A stretch of 64,000 nt of DNA from Myxococcus qinghaiensis. GTDB taxonomy: Bacteria > Myxococcota > Myxococcia > Myxococcales > Myxococcaceae. The stretch spans positions 124,001 to 188,000 of the forward strand of contig NZ_JAKCFA010000019.1 in assembly GCF_024198215.1 (NCBI RefSeq), read 5' to 3'. Shown here piece by piece: positions 33,742-45,038 of this stretch. Position 1 is the first letter of the stretch, and each line of letters begins with the position of its first letter. The notes under the pieces are model-generated. The model saw only the letters and a list, made by a program, of their open reading frames with translations. It did not search any database and was not told the DNA's origin. The position numbers were made by a program, and so were the translations under genes.

Positions 33742-34059
33742 ATGGCCGCCAAGAAAGCTGCTGCGAAGAAGGCTCCCGCCGCCAAGAAGACCGCCGCTGC
33801 CCCGAAGCGCAAGCCGAATGCGTCGTTCATGAAGGAGATGACTCCTTCCGCCGCCCTGGCTGAGATTGTCGGCGCCAAGCCGCTGCCGCGCACCGAGGTC
33901 GTCAAGAAGCTCTGGGCCTACATCAAGAAGAACAACCTCCAGGACGCGAAGAACAAGCGGCAGATCAACGCCGACGACAAGCTCAAGCCGATCTTCGGCG
34001 GCAAGAAGAACGTCACCATGTTCGAGATGACCTCGCTGGTGAACAAGCAGCTGAGCTGA
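33742..34059 (+). CDS. SWIB/MDM2-domain protein with histone-H1-like basic tail
   Basis: A 105-residue protein: residues 1-28 are a Lys/Ala-rich tail (AAKKAAAKKAPAAKKTAAAP) like histone H1 or HU-type extensions, and residues 30-105 form a SWIB domain (NASFMKEMTPSAALAEIVG, RTEVVKKLWAYIKKNNLQD, RQINADDKLKPIFGGKKNVTMFEMTSLVNKQL). SWIB is best known from eukaryotic chromatin remodellers and from chlamydiae; a subset of bacteria encode short versions. The basic tail suggests nucleoid DNA binding. Monocistronic, with a strong leader (GGGGAGGAG) and an intrinsic terminator at 34094-34132, so probably highly expressed. Confidence 0.9.
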   Translation: MAAKKAAAKKAPAAKKTAAAPKRKPNASFMKEMTPSAALAEIVGAKPLPRTEVVKKLWAYIKKNNLQDAKNKRQINADDKLKPIFGGKKNVTMFEMTSLVNKQLS

Positions 34060-34093
34060 CACCGTCGCCGGGGCCACCCGGCAGTTGCATCCC

Positions 34094-34132
34094 GAGGGCT
34101 CTCCGGAAGTACCGGCGAGCCCTCTGCTTTTT
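34094..34132 (+). terminator. Intrinsic terminator of the SWIB gene
   Basis: GAGGGCTC (34094-34101) pairs perfectly with GAGCCCTC (34117-34124). The 15-nt loop can form a nested CCGG/CCGG pairing, and the stem is followed by TGCTTTTT. It lies 35 bp after the SWIB stop. Confidence 0.85.
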
Positions 34133-34248
34133 GGCGCGCACGCGGGTGAAGCATGCACGTCAATCCGGCCCCTTGGAGCGTTGGATAGAGGGCGGAAGTC
34201 GCACCCCGCGCTGGCGTCGGACGCCCTGGCGCCCTACCTCTCGTCCCC

Positions 34249-37200
34249 ATGCTGCTCGACGGACTGGAAGAAGAGGGAACCGCTCCCACGGGGGCGTCGG
34301 GTGCCACCCTGAGCGCGGAGGCGCTGGCCGAAGGGCTGTACTCCCGCGTGAAGCAGGAGCTGGGGCCGCGTCCCCGCACGCCGCTGTCCACCTACCGGGT
34401 GCAGATGCACCGCGGGTTCACCTTCCAGCAAGCGCGCGAGGTGGTGCCCTTCCTGGCCCGCCTGGGCGTGAGCGACTTCTATGCCTCGCCCTATCTGAAG
34501 GCGACGCCGGGCAGCACCCACGGCTACGACTGCGTGGACCACACGCAGCTCAATCCGGAGGTGGGCTCGCCCGAGGACCACGCGGCGCTGTGCGCGACAC
34601 TGCGCGAGCACGGCCTGGGACAGGTGCTGGACGTGGTGCCCAACCACATGGGCATCGAGCGCGACAACCGCCTGTGGTTCGACGTGCTGGAGAACGGCCC
34701 TTCATCCGTCTACGCCAAGTACTTCGACATCGACTGGTCGCCGGTGAAGGACGAGCTGCGCGACAAGGTGCTGCTGCCGATTCTGGGGGACCAGTACGGC
34801 GTCGTCCTGGAGCGCGGGGAGCTGAAGCTGTCCTTCCGCGAGGGCGCCTTCTTCCTCCACTACTACGACCACCTGCTGCCGGTGGCGCCCCGTCAGTACG
34901 GCCGAATCTTGCGCCACGGCCTGGAGCGGCTGGAGGCCCGGCTGGGCACCGAGGCCGCGCCCATGGTGGAGCTGCTCTCCATCCTCACCGCGATTGAGCA
35001 CCTGCCGCTGCGCACGGAAATCGAGCGCCCCCGCGTCATCGAGCGGCACCGCGAGAAGGAGGTCATCAAGCGCCGCCTGGCCGCGGTGGCGGCGGCCAGC
35101 GAGGAGGTCCTCGCGTACATCCAGGACAACGTCCGCGTCTTCAACGGGGAGCCGGGCAACCCGCGCTCGTTCGACCTGCTGGACGCGGTGCTGTCCTCCT
35201 GCAGCTTCCGGCTGGCGCACTGGCGGGTGGCGGGCGAGGAGATCAACTACCGGCGCTTCTTCGACATCAACGGGCTGGCGGCCATCCGCGTGGAGGACCC
35301 GGAGGTCTTCCAGGAGGCGCACGCGCTCATCTTCCGCTGGCTGCGCGAGGGCTGCGTCACCGGGCTGAGAATCGACCATCCGGACGGCCTGTTCGACCCC
35401 ACCGCGTACTTCCTCGACCTGCAGGAGCGCTACTTCGTGGAGCGCGCGCACGCGCTGTTCCTCCAGGAGCAGGCGGGGGACGACACGCGCTGGCCGGGAG
35501 TGGAGGCCGCGCTGCGCGAGCGCTGGCGCGCGGAGGTGACGGAGAACCCGGCGAGCCCGCTGCGCAAGGCGCTGTACGTGGTGGTGGAGAAGATTCAAGG
35601 CGGCCGCGAGCGGATTCCCGAGGCGTGGGCGGTGCACGGCACCACCGGCTATCGGTTCGCCAACGCGGTGAGCGGCCTCTTCGTGCACCCTGCGGCGGAG
35701 ACGCACCTGACGGAGACGTACGAGCGGCTCACCGGGGAGAAGGGCGACTTCGCGGAGCTCGTGTACCAGAAGAAGCTCCTCATCATGCGCGTGTCCATGG
35801 CCAGCGAAATCAACGTGCTGGCCCATGAGCTCAACCGCATCTCCGAGATGAGCCGCCGCACGCGCGACTTCACGCTCAACTCGCTGCGGCGCGCGCTGGT
35901 GGAGTTCGTCGCGCTGTTCCCCGTCTACCGCACGTATGTGGACGGCTGGCGTCCGGGGCTGGACGCGCGCGACGTGCAGTACGTGGAGTGGACGATTCAG
36001 CGCGCCAAGGAGCGCAACGCCACCACCAACGCCTCCATCTTCGACTTCCTGCGCGACATCCTCCTGGGCCGCTACCCGGAGCAGTCCGACGAGCGCGAGC
36101 GCGCGGTGATGCTCCGCTTCGCGATGAAGCTCCAGCAGGTGACGGGCCCCGTCATGGCCAAGGGCCTGGAGGACACCGTCTTCTACATCTACAACCGGCT
36201 GGTCAGCCTCAACGAGGTGGGCGGGGAGCCGGAGCGTTTCGGGGTGCGCGCCAACACCTTCCACCTGCGCAACCAGGAGCGCGCGGAGCACTGGCCGGCC
36301 AGCCAGCTCACCTCCAGCACGCACGACACCAAGCGCAGCGAGGACGTGCGCGCGCGCATCAACGTGCTGACGGAGCTGCCCGAGGACTGGCGCAAGCTGG
36401 CGCGGCGGTGGATGCGGCTCACCGAGAAGTTCGTGACGCCGCTGCCCTCCGGCCCCGCGCCCAGCCCCAACGACGTCTACCTCTTCCTCCAGACGGTGGT
36501 GGGCGCCTGGCCCATGGGCGAGTCCCAGTCCCCGGAGGCAATGGCGGACTTCCACCGCCGGGTGCGCGAGTACATGGCCAAGGCCATCAAGGAGGCCAAG
36601 GTCCGCACCTCGTGGACCAACCCGGACAGCGCCTATGACGACGCGGTGGCCGGCTTCGTGGACTCCTGCTTCGACCCCGACAAGGGCGCCACGTTCCTGG
36701 AGGAGGTGCGCGACTTCAAGCGGCGCATCGAGCGCGCCGGGCAGTGCAACGCCCTGGGCCAGCTGCTCTTGAAGCTCGCCTCGCCCGGCGTGGTGGACAC
36801 CTACCAGGGCTGCGAGCTGTGGGACTTGTCGCTGGTGGACCCGGACAACCGCCGGCCGGTGGACTTCGTCCTGCGCGCGCGGATGCTGGACGCGCTGGAC
36901 GCGCAGGCGAAGGAGGACCGGGCGGGACTGTGCGCGCGACTGGTGGAGCACCTGGACGACGGCCAGGCGAAGCTCTTCCTGCTGTCGCGGGTGCTGCGGT
37001 TGCGGCAGCGTCACTCGGAGCTGTTCCGGAGCGGTGGCTACAAGGCGCTGGATTTGTCCGGGCCCCGGGCCCAGGCGGCGGTGGCCTTCGTGCGCGAGCA
37101 GGAGGACTCCGTCATCCTGGTGTGCGCGCCGCGCTACGTCCTGTCCGCGCTGGAGTCCCCCGAGGGGCTGGCCGGTGCGTATGAGAACACGTTCCTCGAC

Positions 37201-37346
37201 CTTCCGGAGGCATATGCGGGCATGATGTTCCGCGATGTCTTCACCGGGCGACAGGTGCGGCCCGAGCGTGGGTCGGGTGGCGTGGTGCTGCCTCTCGCGC
37301 CGCTCCTGTCGGGGTTCCCGGTGGTGCTGCTGGAGAGGAGCACTGG

Positions 37347-37350
<4 letters not shown>
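34249..37350 (+). CDS. treY: Maltooligosyltrehalose synthase
   Basis: A 1033-residue GH13 enzyme that converts the reducing end of maltodextrins into a trehalose unit. Motifs: STYRVQMHRGFTFQQA at the barrel start, VPNHMGI, GLRIDHPDGL (nucleophile Asp), VVEKIQGGRERIP (acid Glu) and HGTTGYRFAN, characteristic of TreY, plus STHDTKRSEDVRARI near the C-terminal catalytic Asp. It is longer than typical TreY (about 700-850 residues), mainly through a helical insertion after residue 200 and a longer C-terminus. The stop overlaps the glgX start by 4 bp (ATGA). The usual partner treZ is not in this window. Confidence 0.92.
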
Positions 37351-39485
<2,135 letters not shown>

Positions 39486-39493
39486 CGGGGTGG

Positions 39494-39523
39494 CCGGGCC
39501 CCTGAAGGCCGGGGGCCCCGGGG
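39494..39523 (+). terminator. Possible hairpin terminator after glgX
   Basis: CCGGGCCCC (39494-39502) can pair with GGGGGCCCCGG (39511-39521), with one bulged base and an 8-nt loop, directly after the glgX stop. No T-run follows, so termination efficiency is uncertain. Confidence 0.35.
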
Positions 39524-39596
39524 TTATACGGAAGAGTCGACGCCCGGGCGCGCCGCCGCTAGGGTGCGCCGGCTGTTTCTGAAACAGGATTCACAC

Positions 39597-40547
39597 GTGA
39601 ATACGCAAGTCGCGCTTTGGGTGGGCTTCAACCTCTTCGTCCTGGCGATGCTCGCCGTGGACCTTGGTCTGTTCCACCGCAAGGACCACGCGGTGACGCC
39701 CAAGGAAGCGGGCATCTGGACGGTGGTGTGGATCACCATCAGCCTCGCGTTCTGCGGAGGCATCTGGCACTTCTCCGGCAGCACCCCGGCGCTCCAGTGG
39801 CTGACGGCGTATGTCGTGGAGTACTCGCTCTCCGTCGACAACCTGTTCGTCTTCCTGATGGTGTTCAGCTACTTCCGGGTGGCGGCCGAGCACCAGCACC
39901 GGGTGCTGTTCTGGGGCATCCTGGGCGCGTTCATCATGCGCGCGGTGCTCATCATCGCCGGCGCGGCCCTGGTGCAGCGCTTCCACTGGCTCATCTACCT
40001 GTTCGGCGCGTTCCTCGTCTTCACCGCGGTGAAGATGCTCGTCTCCAAGGACGAGGAGATGGACCCGGAGCAGAAGGGCATCGTCAAGTTCGCGCGCCGG
40101 GTGCTCCCGGTGGCCCGCCTGGGCGAGGGCAGCCGCTTCTTCGTCACCGAGGATGGCCGCCGCAAGGTGACGCCGCTGTTCATCGTCCTGCTGGTGGTGG
40201 AGGCCACGGACCTGCTCTTCGCCCTGGACTCCATCCCCGCGGTGCTGGGCATCAGCCAGGACGCCTTCATCATCTACACGTCCAACGTGTGCGCGATTCT
40301 GGGCCTGCGCTCGCTGTTCTTCGTGGTGGCCAGCCTGATGGACAAGTTCCACTTCCTGAAGCTGGGGCTGAGCGGAATCCTGGGCTTCGTGGGCGTGAAG
40401 ATGCTGATTACGTACTTCGGCATCCACCTCCCCATCGTCCTGTCGCTGGGTGTGATTGGCGGCATCCTGCTGGCCGCCATCGTCGCGTCGCTCATCTGGC
40501 CCAAGAGCCCGGAGCCCGGCCATGACCGGGAGAGCGCGAAAACCTGA
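39597..40547 (+). CDS. TerC-family integral membrane protein
   Basis: A 316-residue protein with 8-9 membrane helices. The TerC signature is clear: YVVEYSLSVDNLFVFLMVFSYF in the third helix and VEATDLLFALDSIPAVLGISQD in the second half, each carrying conserved acidic residues within the membrane. Family members are linked to tellurite resistance and, more recently, to manganese export or metalation of exported proteins. The GTG start at 39597 was chosen because the protein then begins NTQVALWVGFNLFVLAML, a normal first helix. Confidence 0.9.
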   Translation: MNTQVALWVGFNLFVLAMLAVDLGLFHRKDHAVTPKEAGIWTVVWITISLAFCGGIWHFSGSTPALQWLTAYVVEYSLSVDNLFVFLMVFSYFRVAAEHQHRVLFWGILGAFIMRAVLIIAGAALVQRFHWLIYLFGAFLVFTAVKMLVSKDEEMDPEQKGIVKFARRVLPVARLGEGSRFFVTEDGRRKVTPLFIVLLVVEATDLLFALDSIPAVLGISQDAFIIYTSNVCAILGLRSLFFVVASLMDKFHFLKLGLSGILGFVGVKMLITYFGIHLPIVLSLGVIGGILLAAIVASLIWPKSPEPGHDRESAKT

Positions 40548-40613
40548 ACCCAGACGGGTGGCCCTCCGGGGTTTTGCTTGCAACCCGGGGGGCTTGCCTT
40601 CAAATGTGGAGGC

Positions 40614-41000
40614 ATGTCTTCCAGCGCCACCACTGACGGCATCCGCATCACCGTGAAGCCGGCCTACTGGCCGGAGCGAAGCTCGCCCGAGTCGGGGCAG
40701 TACGCCTTCATGTACACGGTGGAAATCGTCAACGAGAGCGACGCGCCCGCACAGCTCAAGGCGCGGCACTGGCTCATCACCGACGCCTCCGGGAAGGTGG
40801 AGGAGGTGAAGGGGGAGGGCGTGGTGGGCCGCCAGCCCCGCGTGGCCCCGGGCGAGCGCTTCGAGTACACGAGCTGGGCGATGCTGCGCACCCCGTTCGG
40901 CACCATGCGGGGCAGCTACGAGATGGAGCGGCCGGACGGCTCGCACTTCGAGGCGCGCATCGCGGAGTTCGCGCTCACCCTTCCCAACGCGCTGCACTGA
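40614..41000 (+). CDS. apaG: ApaG-domain protein
   Basis: A 128-residue all-beta protein matching ApaG: TDGIRITVKPAYWPERSSP, YMYTVEIVNESDAPAQLKARHWLITDA, then GVVGRQPRVAPGERFEYTSW and FGTMRGSYEM, which are the two family blocks. ApaG resembles a fibronectin-type fold and may bind nucleotides or pyrophosphate; its precise role is unknown. The ATG follows TGTGGAGG. Its stop overlaps the ferrochelatase start (TGATG), so the two are coupled. Confidence 0.9.
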   Translation: MSSSATTDGIRITVKPAYWPERSSPESGQYAFMYTVEIVNESDAPAQLKARHWLITDASGKVEEVKGEGVVGRQPRVAPGERFEYTSWAMLRTPFGTMRGSYEMERPDGSHFEARIAEFALTLPNALH

Positions 41001-42106
41001 TGACGACTCCGGAACCGAAGCGGGGGCTGCTCCTCATCAACCTGGGCACGCCGGACGCGCCCGAGTCGGGGCCGGTGCGGCGCTACCTGCGTGAGTTCCT
41101 GAGTGACCCTCGCGTGGTGGACATCCACCCGGTGGGGCGCTGGCTCTTGCTCAACCTCTTCATCCTCCCCACGCGGCCCGCGAAGAGCGCGGAGGCGTAC
41201 CGCAAGGTGTGGATGAAGGAGGGCTCGCCCCTCCTGGTGTACAGCCGGGAGCTGGAGGCGGCGGTGCGCGAGAAGCTCTCGGGTGAGTACGACGTGGCGC
41301 TGGCCATGCGCTACGGCCGCCCGTCCATCCCCGACACCGTGGCCCAGATGCGCGCGCGCGGCGTGAATGACTTCACCGTGCTGCCGCTGTATCCGCAGGA
41401 GGCCACGTCCTCGTCGGCCTCGTCGCTGGCCCGGGTGTACGAGGTGATGACGGAGGGCTGGGACGTGCCCAACGTGCGCGCGGTGCCGGCGTTCCATGGG
41501 CACCCGTCCTTCCTGGATGCATTCACGGCGGTGGCCCGGCCGGTGATTGCCGGCGCGCGCGCGGACCATGTCCTGTTCAGCTTCCACGGCGTGCCGGAGC
41601 GGCACGTGCGCAAGACAGACACGTCAGGCCAGCACTGCTTCGCTTCAGCGGGCTGCTGCGACGCGCTCACGGACGCCAACCGCCACTGCTACCGGGCCCA
41701 GTGCTTCGCCACGGCGCGCGGGCTGGCCGAGCGGCTGGGTCTGCCCGCGAGCGGGTGGAGCGTGTCCTTCCAGTCGCGGCTGGGGCGCACCCCGTGGGTG
41801 AAGCCCTACACGGACCTGGTGCTGCCGGAGCTGGCGAAGCAGGGCGTGAAGCGGCTGGCGGTGATGTGCCCGTCGTTCGTCGCCGACTGCCTGGAGACGC
41901 TGGAGGAAGTGGGGCTGCGCGCCCGCGAGCAGTTCGTCGAGGCGGGGGGCGAGTCGTTGACGCTCGTCCCCTCGCTGAACGCCCACCCGGACTGGGTGGA
42001 CGCGGTGGTGCGGCTGGTGCGCGAGTCCGACGGCGCGCCGCCTACTGCTGGGGCTTCGCCGTCGGCTGGGGCGCGGCCGGCGGGGGCGCCGACTCCAGCG
42101 CGGTGA
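41000..42106 (+). CDS. hemH: Ferrochelatase with probable [2Fe-2S] cluster
   Basis: A 368-residue enzyme that inserts Fe2+ into protoporphyrin in the last step of haem synthesis. Motifs: LLLINLGTPDAPESG at the N-terminus, LPLYPQEATSS, and FSFHGVPERHV with the catalytic His. Between residues about 212 and 235 there are five Cys (HCFASAGCCDALTDANRHC and YRAQC). From memory, M. xanthus ferrochelatase belongs to a class with an internal [2Fe-2S] cluster bound by such cysteines, unlike the C-terminal cluster of animals. The last 25 residues are Ala/Pro-rich. The 3' end overlaps the convergent lipoprotein gene by 65 bp. Confidence 0.92.
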   Translation: MTTPEPKRGLLLINLGTPDAPESGPVRRYLREFLSDPRVVDIHPVGRWLLLNLFILPTRPAKSAEAYRKVWMKEGSPLLVYSRELEAAVREKLSGEYDVALAMRYGRPSIPDTVAQMRARGVNDFTVLPLYPQEATSSSASSLARVYEVMTEGWDVPNVRAVPAFHGHPSFLDAFTAVARPVIAGARADHVLFSFHGVPERHVRKTDTSGQHCFASAGCCDALTDANRHCYRAQCFATARGLAERLGLPASGWSVSFQSRLGRTPWVKPYTDLVLPELAKQGVKRLAVMCPSFVADCLETLEEVGLRAREQFVEAGGESLTLVPSLNAHPDWVDAVVRLVRESDGAPPTAGASPSAGARPAGAPTPAR

Positions 42107-43064
42107 GCTTCAGCTTCACCGTGCCGGGGGGCACCTGGAGCGCGGTGGCGGGGAAGATGCCTCGTGTGGAGGAGGTGATGCTGCCCTCCCACGAGCGCCA
42201 CTTGCCGGCCTTCACCAGGAACTCGCCACGGCCGACGATGCGCACCTCGGCGCTCGCGTCCGACGCGGCGGAGGCCGGGGCGTCCTCGTCTTCCGGGTCG
42301 CTGGCGCGCGCGGGCACGGCGGGCGGCGGGCGACGCGGGGCCGCCTTGCCGGAGAGCTGGTCGAGCAAGTCGTACTCCAGCGTGGCCACCTGCTCGCCGC
42401 CGTCGCCGGGGGTGAGCGCGGTGAGCTTCACGCGGTTGCGGCGCTCCGTCTTGCCGACGGTGAAGGCGGTGGCCCCCAGGGCGTCGTGCATGAGCAGCTC
42501 CGTGCCCAGCGCCCAGGTGTCGTTGGGGCCCACGGCCGCCAGGGGCAGCTCCAGCACCAGCGAGGCCGTGTTGCGGGTGATGCCCTGGAGGCCGTCGAGC
42601 ACGAAGCCGCGCTCGCTCACGGTGCCGGTGTCCTCGGGGGCGCTGCTTCCCTCGGGGATGACGCGCAGCCGGAAGTCACCGGAGTCGCCGCGCTCCAGCA
42701 CGAAGGTGAACGCGCTGGGGAACGCGGTGGTGGCGGCCGCGGCGCGCTCGGGCTTGGGCGCTTCCTTCTCCTTGCCCTTCTTGCCCTTGGCGGGCTTCGC
42801 CTCCGGCTCCTCGACTTCGGCGGGCGCGGCGCCCGTGCGGTCCAGCGTGAGGCGGTAGGTGAGGGGCGCGCCCGCGGGCGGCTTCCAGCGCAGCACCACC
42901 TTGGACGGGTCCGCGGCGGGCGCGGCGGCGGGTTGCGCGGCGCCCTCCTCCTTGGGCGCTTCCTTCATGCCCGGAGGCCGGGGAATGGGCTCGAGCTGCC
43001 CTCGGGGCTCTTCCTTGCAGGCAATCAAAGACAGGGCGACGACCATGCCGAACAGGCTTCGCAT
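42042..43064 (-). CDS. Lipoprotein of unknown function
   Basis: A 340-residue exported lipoprotein. ATG at 43064 gives a short signal peptide with lipobox LIAC at residue 16. It has a Pro/Ala-rich linker, then a beta-rich domain (LRWKPPAGAPLTYRLTLDR) split by a Lys/Glu-rich insert (KPAKGKKGKEKEAPKPE), and a C-terminal domain with GRGEFLVKAGKWRSWEGSI. No family recognised; the pattern is typical of myxobacterial envelope proteins. It converges with hemH and shares 65 bp with it. The 233 bp upstream (43065-43297) hold no visible gene. Confidence 0.62.
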   Translation of the reverse strand: MRSLFGMVVALSLIACKEEPRGQLEPIPRPPGMKEAPKEEGAAQPAAAPAADPSKVVLRWKPPAGAPLTYRLTLDRTGAAPAEVEEPEAKPAKGKKGKEKEAPKPERAAAATTAFPSAFTFVLERGDSGDFRLRVIPEGSSAPEDTGTVSERGFVLDGLQGITRNTASLVLELPLAAVGPNDTWALGTELLMHDALGATAFTVGKTERRNRVKLTALTPGDGGEQVATLEYDLLDQLSGKAAPRRPPPAVPARASDPEDEDAPASAASDASAEVRIVGRGEFLVKAGKWRSWEGSITSSTRGIFPATALQVPPGTVKLKLTALESAPPPAAPQPTAKPQQ

Positions 43065-43297
43065 CACGCGGGGACGCTCCTCTGGAGGACATGCGGGATA
43101 CCGGAGCCCAGGAGGCCTTTTCAAGTCCGTCACCCGGCCGTGTCCGTCGAATAAGGCGCGTGTTTCGTCGCGACGCTTGCTTGACGTGTCCGACGAAGTC
43201 GGGGTTGCGCTGTTCCCGCAAACCCCTTGCTGCTCCAACTCCCTTCGTGCGGGGTGTGGCTGGCTGCGTCATGCGTCGGCGTGGACGTGACTGAGCG

Positions 43298-43879
43298 TCA
43301 CTGGGGTGCGTGCGCCACGTAGAGGTCGACCTGCTCCTTCACGCGCCCGGCGAAGTCGGGGTTGACGCGCTCCAGGATGCTCCACTCCAGCTCCAGGAGC
43401 CTGCGGAGGTTGGGGCGTGCGGAGCGCGTCTGCAGGGAGGGCTCTGTTCCCACCAGGACGGTGGGCGTGGCGTTGGGCGTGTCGTCCACGGAGCCGTAGC
43501 CCGTGTGGACCAGGCCAGGAAGGGCCTGGGTGCGGGCGAAGGTGGTGGCGGCCATCTCGTACGCGCGCACGGAGAAGCGGCCATCGGCGCGGACGCGGCC
43601 CTCGACGTACAGGCGAGACCAGCGGGTGCCGAGGTCGAAGCTGCCCGTCACCTTCCAGGGCGTCTGGAGGAAGTAGGGGTCGGTGCTGGGCAGCAGGTCA
43701 TAGCCCCGGTCCGCGAGCACCTTCTCCGCGGCCTTCATGACCTCCATGGCGGGCAGGTCGTAGACGACGAGGCTGCTGGTTCGCTCCAGCAGGACCTTCT
43801 GGGGGCTGGCGCACCCCGCGAAGCACAGCGCCGCCACGACGCTCGTCATTGCCGCGAGCCACTGCTGTCGCACCATCAT
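43298..43879 (-). CDS. Small lipoprotein of unknown function
   Basis: A 193-residue exported lipoprotein with two adjacent start ATGs (43879 and 43876) and lipobox FAGC at residue 23. The mature part has an alpha/beta pattern: LVVYDLPAMEVMKAAEKVLADRGYDLLPS, then a beta sheet with WKVTGSFDLGTRWSRLYVEGRV and a helical C-terminus. No catalytic motif. The first helix-strand unit looks like a small secretin- or POTRA-like module, but this is a guess. Confidence 0.6.
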   Translation of the reverse strand: MMVRQQWLAAMTSVVAALCFAGCASPQKVLLERTSSLVVYDLPAMEVMKAAEKVLADRGYDLLPSTDPYFLQTPWKVTGSFDLGTRWSRLYVEGRVRADGRFSVRAYEMAATTFARTQALPGLVHTGYGSVDDTPNATPTVLVGTEPSLQTRSARPNLRRLLELEWSILERVNPDFAGRVKEQVDLYVAHAPQ

Positions 43880-44036
43880 CGTCGCCTCGTCCGCTGGAGT
43901 GGGTCGCGCGAGACGGGAGTGCCGTGCGCGCGGTGCGGTGACGACAACGCGGGGTGGTTCAGCGCATATCGCGCGGGGCGGGCAGTCGTTGTCGCGTGGT
44001 GGTGAGCGGCGCGGATGCTCCGGCGGCCGTTGCAAT

Positions 44037-45008
44037 TCAGGAGTGAGGGTCGCGAGGCGCGGCGGCGCGAGAGAGTCTGTCTCGCACCGCGATGCCCAGC
44101 CCGCTGGCGGCGGGAAGACAGGCGACGAGCACGTCATGTCCGCGCTCATCCGCTTCGCGCAGCCTCGCGTAGAGCACGCGCGCGGCTCCCGCCGGGTCTT
44201 CCGGCACGTCGAAGCGAGCCACGTCCGGTGGCAGCTCCAGGCTCTCCGGCCCCAGCACGCCCACGCGCAGGCCCTGGTCCCGGAGGGAGCGCACGCGCGC
44301 GGCGGCCTCGCGTGGCTCCGTCAGCACCACGCCCGCGCGCGGCGCGTAGTGCGAAGCGAGCGAGCCCGATACACGGACCTTGGAGGCGAGGCGCACGGGC
44401 ACCGGATGTCCCAGCACTCGCTCGATGTCCTCGGAGGACAGGCCCCCGGGCCGGAGGATGGCGGGAGCGCCAGCGCTCAGGTCGACGATGGTGGACTCCA
44501 CGCCCACGGTGCTCGGTCCTCCGTCCAGCACCAGGTCCACGTCGTCACCCAGGTCCGCGCGCACGTGCTCCGCCGTGGTGGGGCTCACGCGGCCGAAGCG
44601 GTTGGCGCTCGGCGCGGCCACGCCTCCGCCCAGGGCCTTCAGCACGGCGAGCGCCACCGGATGTCCTGGCACGCGCAGCGCCACCGTGTCCTGGCCGCCC
44701 GTCACGGCGTCCGTGGCCCTGGGCGTGCGAGGCAGCACGAGCGTGAGGGGTCCGGGCCAGAAGGCGTCGGCGAGGCGGTGCGCGGCGTCGGGGATATCCC
44801 GAGCCCAGGAGGACAGGTGCTCGGCGCCAGGCAGGTGGACGATGAGCGGGTGGGTGGCGGGACGGCCTTTGATGGCGAAGACACGGCGCACCGCCAGCTC
44901 GTCCTCGGCGTTGGCCGCGAGGCCGTACACCGTCTCTGTCGGCAGGGCGATGACACCGCCGTGCCGAAGCAATTCCACCGCGCGCTCGACGAGCTCCGGA
45001 TTTAGCAT
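44037..45008 (-). CDS. Threonylcarbamoyl-AMP synthase, Sua5 type
   Basis: A 323-residue enzyme for the universal tRNA t6A37 modification. The YrdC domain (about 1-200) shows GGVIALPTETVYGLAANAED, the KGRPATHPLIVHL nucleotide site, WPGPLTLVLPR, and the PSANRFGRVSPTTAEHV loop. The C-terminal Sua5 domain follows the linker GSLASHYAPRAGV, which contains the conserved HYAP. It makes threonylcarbamoyl-AMP from Thr, bicarbonate and ATP for TsaD. The start ATG lies 30 bp from the divergent gene at 45039. A link to the permuted tRNA mimics is possible only in the general sense that such RNAs could be modified by tRNA enzymes. Confidence 0.9.
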   Translation of the reverse strand: MLNPELVERAVELLRHGGVIALPTETVYGLAANAEDELAVRRVFAIKGRPATHPLIVHLPGAEHLSSWARDIPDAAHRLADAFWPGPLTLVLPRTPRATDAVTGGQDTVALRVPGHPVALAVLKALGGGVAAPSANRFGRVSPTTAEHVRADLGDDVDLVLDGGPSTVGVESTIVDLSAGAPAILRPGGLSSEDIERVLGHPVPVRLASKVRVSGSLASHYAPRAGVVLTEPREAAARVRSLRDQGLRVGVLGPESLELPPDVARFDVPEDPAGAARVLYARLREADERGHDVLVACLPAASGLGIAVRDRLSRAAAPRDPHS

Positions 45009-45038
45009 GCGTGCCGCACTGTCGCGCTGGGAGGCAGC

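Noticed and set aside
41055-41069. A match to the permuted-RNA 3' stem motif (GCGCCCGAGT) inside hemH
   Set aside because: It lies in conserved coding sequence (TPDAPESG) and has no T-arm or pairing partner nearby.
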